From Candidatus Sabulitectum sp. (GTDB taxonomy: Bacteria > Fermentibacterota > Fermentibacteria > Fermentibacterales > Fermentibacteraceae): a DNA stretch of 6,404 bases. Below the pieces are notes generated by a model. That model had not been told where the DNA came from. It did no database searches and worked only from the letters and a program-made list of their open reading frames with translations. Where the stretch lies: the NCBI GenBank assembly GCA_023145935.1, contig JAGLDB010000110.1, positions 1 through 6,404 of the forward strand, in the 5' to 3' direction. Positions 5,111 through 6,404 of this stretch are shown piece after piece. Positions within the stretch are counted from its first letter, which is position 1. The number at the start of each line of letters is the position of its first letter. The position numbers and the translations under genes were made by a program.

Positions 5111-6404
5111 TGAAGAAAACAATGCTTAGAAAACCAAAAGGTTTTGTTGATGTTTATGTACATAAGGCCGGTGCGGAAAAAGACAGAACACACTATTGTC
5201 CCGGATGCGGACATGGTGTTCTTCACAAGCTGATAGCTGAGGCCATGGAAGACCTGGATATCATTGACGATACCATTCTAATCAGTCCTGTGGGTTGCAG
5301 TGTGTTTGCTTACTACTACTTCGACACTGGTAATTTTCAGGCGGCTCACGGTCGTGCCCCTGCTGTGGCTACAGCTGCCAGCAGAGCAAACCCGGACAAG
5401 GTTGTTATCAGCTATCAGGGTGATGGCGATCTTGCGGCGATCGGTGGAAACAACATTGTTCAAGCGGCCAATAGAGGCGAGAACATCGTTGTTTTCTTTG
5501 TGAACAATGCTATTTACGGAATGACCGGCGGGCAGATGGCTCCTACCACTATTGAAGGCCAGGTAACAACTACGACTCCCTACGGCAGAAATGTTGATAC
5601 CGATGGTTATCCCATGAGGATGTGCGAAATTATCAGCCAGCTTACAGCTCCAACATACGTTGAGAGGGTGTCATTGCATGATGCACCTCATATAAGGAAA
5701 ACCCGTGCTGCAGTTCGAAAGGCTCTTCAGAACGCGAAAGAAAGAAAAGGTTTTCAGTTTGTTGAAGTTCTTTCAGCTTGTCCCAGCGGCTGGAAGATGG
5801 ATCCGGTAAAGAGTATGGAGTGGATCAAGGAAAAGATGCTGCCTCTTTATCCTCTGGGTGTTTACAGGGATAAGGGCGATGAAGCAAGGGTTATTACCAG
5901 ACCAGTGCCTGTAATGGATCCTGCTGAAGTCTGGAAGAAACTCGGAATATCTGCCGAGGCGGATGTGGATTTCCCAAGAGGCGATGTAGCGGATGAATAC
6001 AAAAAGATGTCAATAAGAGTTGCGGGATTTGGTGGTCAGGGCATCATGGTTACTGGTCAGGCTCTAGCGAGTGTTGCTCTGGAGTATGGCTACAATGTAT
6101 CCTGGCTTCCCAGCTATGGCCCGGAGATGCGTGGAGGAACTGCTAACTGCTCAGTTAACATACAGGACGGCACTATAGGAGCAGCAGAAGCGGTAAAACC
6201 CACTATGCTTCTCGCAATGAATCGTCCCAGTCTTGAGAAATTTGAAAAGACTATTGTTCCAGGTGGAACCCTGATCTACAATAGTACTCTCATAGATATT
6301 GAGCCTGTTAGAAAAGATATAAAGATATTCCCTGTACCGATAACCGGTATTGCCGATGACAAACTTGGCAACATCAGAGTTCAGAGTCTTGTGAACATTG
6401 GTGC
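5110..6404 (+). CDS. Fused beta-gamma subunit of 2-oxoacid:ferredoxin oxidoreductase, 3' end outside window
   Basis: One uninterrupted frame of 431 complete codons runs off the window edge. Residues 1 to about 260 are a full TPP-binding beta subunit (VorA/KorB). CPGCGHG is at 30-36, and the TPP-Mg motif is GDGD at 104-107 with Asn132/Asn133 and IYGMTGGQ at 135-142. Cys30, Cys33, Cys63 and Cys224 match in order and approximate spacing the four [4Fe-4S] ligands of archaeal OFOR beta subunits. After a linker (about 260-298) comes a gamma domain (VorC/KorC): GFGGQG (306-311) and PSYGPEMRGGTANCSV (334-349). Gamma subunits are normally separate proteins of about 180 residues, so roughly 50-60 residues should remain beyond the window. 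Met300 falls where a free gamma would start but has no ribosome binding site. ATG 5110 overlaps the alpha stop by one base, with GGAGG at 5098-5102 seven bases before it, so beta and alpha are coupled. Confidence 0.92.
   Translation, partial: MKKTMLRKPKGFVDVYVHKAGAEKDRTHYCPGCGHGVLHKLIAEAMEDLDIIDDTILISPVGCSVFAYYYFDTGNFQAAHGRAPAVATAASRANPDKVVISYQGDGDLAAIGGNNIVQAANRGENIVVFFVNNAIYGMTGGQMAPTTIEGQVTTTTPYGRNVDTDGYPMRMCEIISQLTAPTYVERVSLHDAPHIRKTRAAVRKALQNAKERKGFQFVEVLSACPSGWKMDPVKSMEWIKEKMLPLYPLGVYRDKGDEARVITRPVPVMDPAEVWKKLGISAEADVDFPRGDVADEYKKMSIRVAGFGGQGIMVTGQALASVALEYGYNVSWLPSYGPEMRGGTANCSVNIQDGTIGAAEAVKPTMLLAMNRPSLEKFEKTIVPGGTLIYNSTLIDIEPVRKDIKIFPVPITGIADDKLGNIRVQSLVNIG

Noticed and set aside
6007..6404. 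Separate gamma-subunit gene starting at ATG 6007
   Set aside because: The frame is continuous with the beta subunit without a stop, and no Shine-Dalgarno sequence stands at proper distance before 6007; the nearest purine run is more than 20 bases upstream.
1..6404. CRISPR array, tRNA or rRNA gene, insertion sequence, phage or defence island
   Set aside because: I saw no regularly spaced repeats, cloverleaf-like segments, transposase or integrase motifs, or terminal inverted repeats. Apart from the unknown membrane module the genes are housekeeping or energy-metabolism types.

Overview
The window reads as ordinary chromosome of an anaerobic bacterium. The main evidence is a ferredoxin-dependent 2-oxoacid oxidoreductase operon of the VorDBAC/KorDABC type. 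A ClpB disaggregase end and Shine-Dalgarno-led genes with frequent GTG/TTG starts argue for a bacterium. I cannot assign a phylum from the sequence; a strict anaerobe from a poorly cultured lineage fits, but this is inference.

Layout. (1) 1-402, plus strand: the last 133 residues of ClpB, whose start lies outside the window. (2) 411-447: a long hairpin in the convergent gap between clpB and the next gene. (3) 447-1169, minus strand: a stand-alone class I SAM-dependent methyltransferase. (4) 1170-1270: a divergent control region with overlapping candidate -10 boxes on the two strands. (5) 1271-3597, plus strand: a two-gene unit of unknown function. The first protein has three tandem zinc ribbons, two membrane segments and a C-terminal domain; the second is a polytopic membrane protein with a soluble tail. 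(6) 3598-3804: an AT-rich intergenic region with a possible weak terminator, an extended -10 promoter overlapped by a 10-bp palindrome, and a strong ribosome binding site. (7) 3805-6404 and beyond, plus strand: a tightly packed oxidoreductase operon. It encodes a two-cluster ferredoxin subunit (delta), the pyrimidine-binding alpha subunit, and one open frame carrying both the TPP-binding beta subunit and the gamma subunit. That last frame is still open at the window edge.

The three oxidoreductase genes together make one enzyme. It oxidatively decarboxylates a 2-oxoacid (branched-chain 2-oxoacid or 2-oxoglutarate; the sequence does not decide) to the acyl-CoA and passes electrons through Fe-S clusters to ferredoxin. 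The most noteworthy points are the beta-gamma fusion, the correction of the ferredoxin start to a TTG 150 bases inside the longest frame, and the uncharacterised zinc-ribbon/membrane protein pair. I see no mobile element, CRISPR array, tRNA, rRNA or phage signature.
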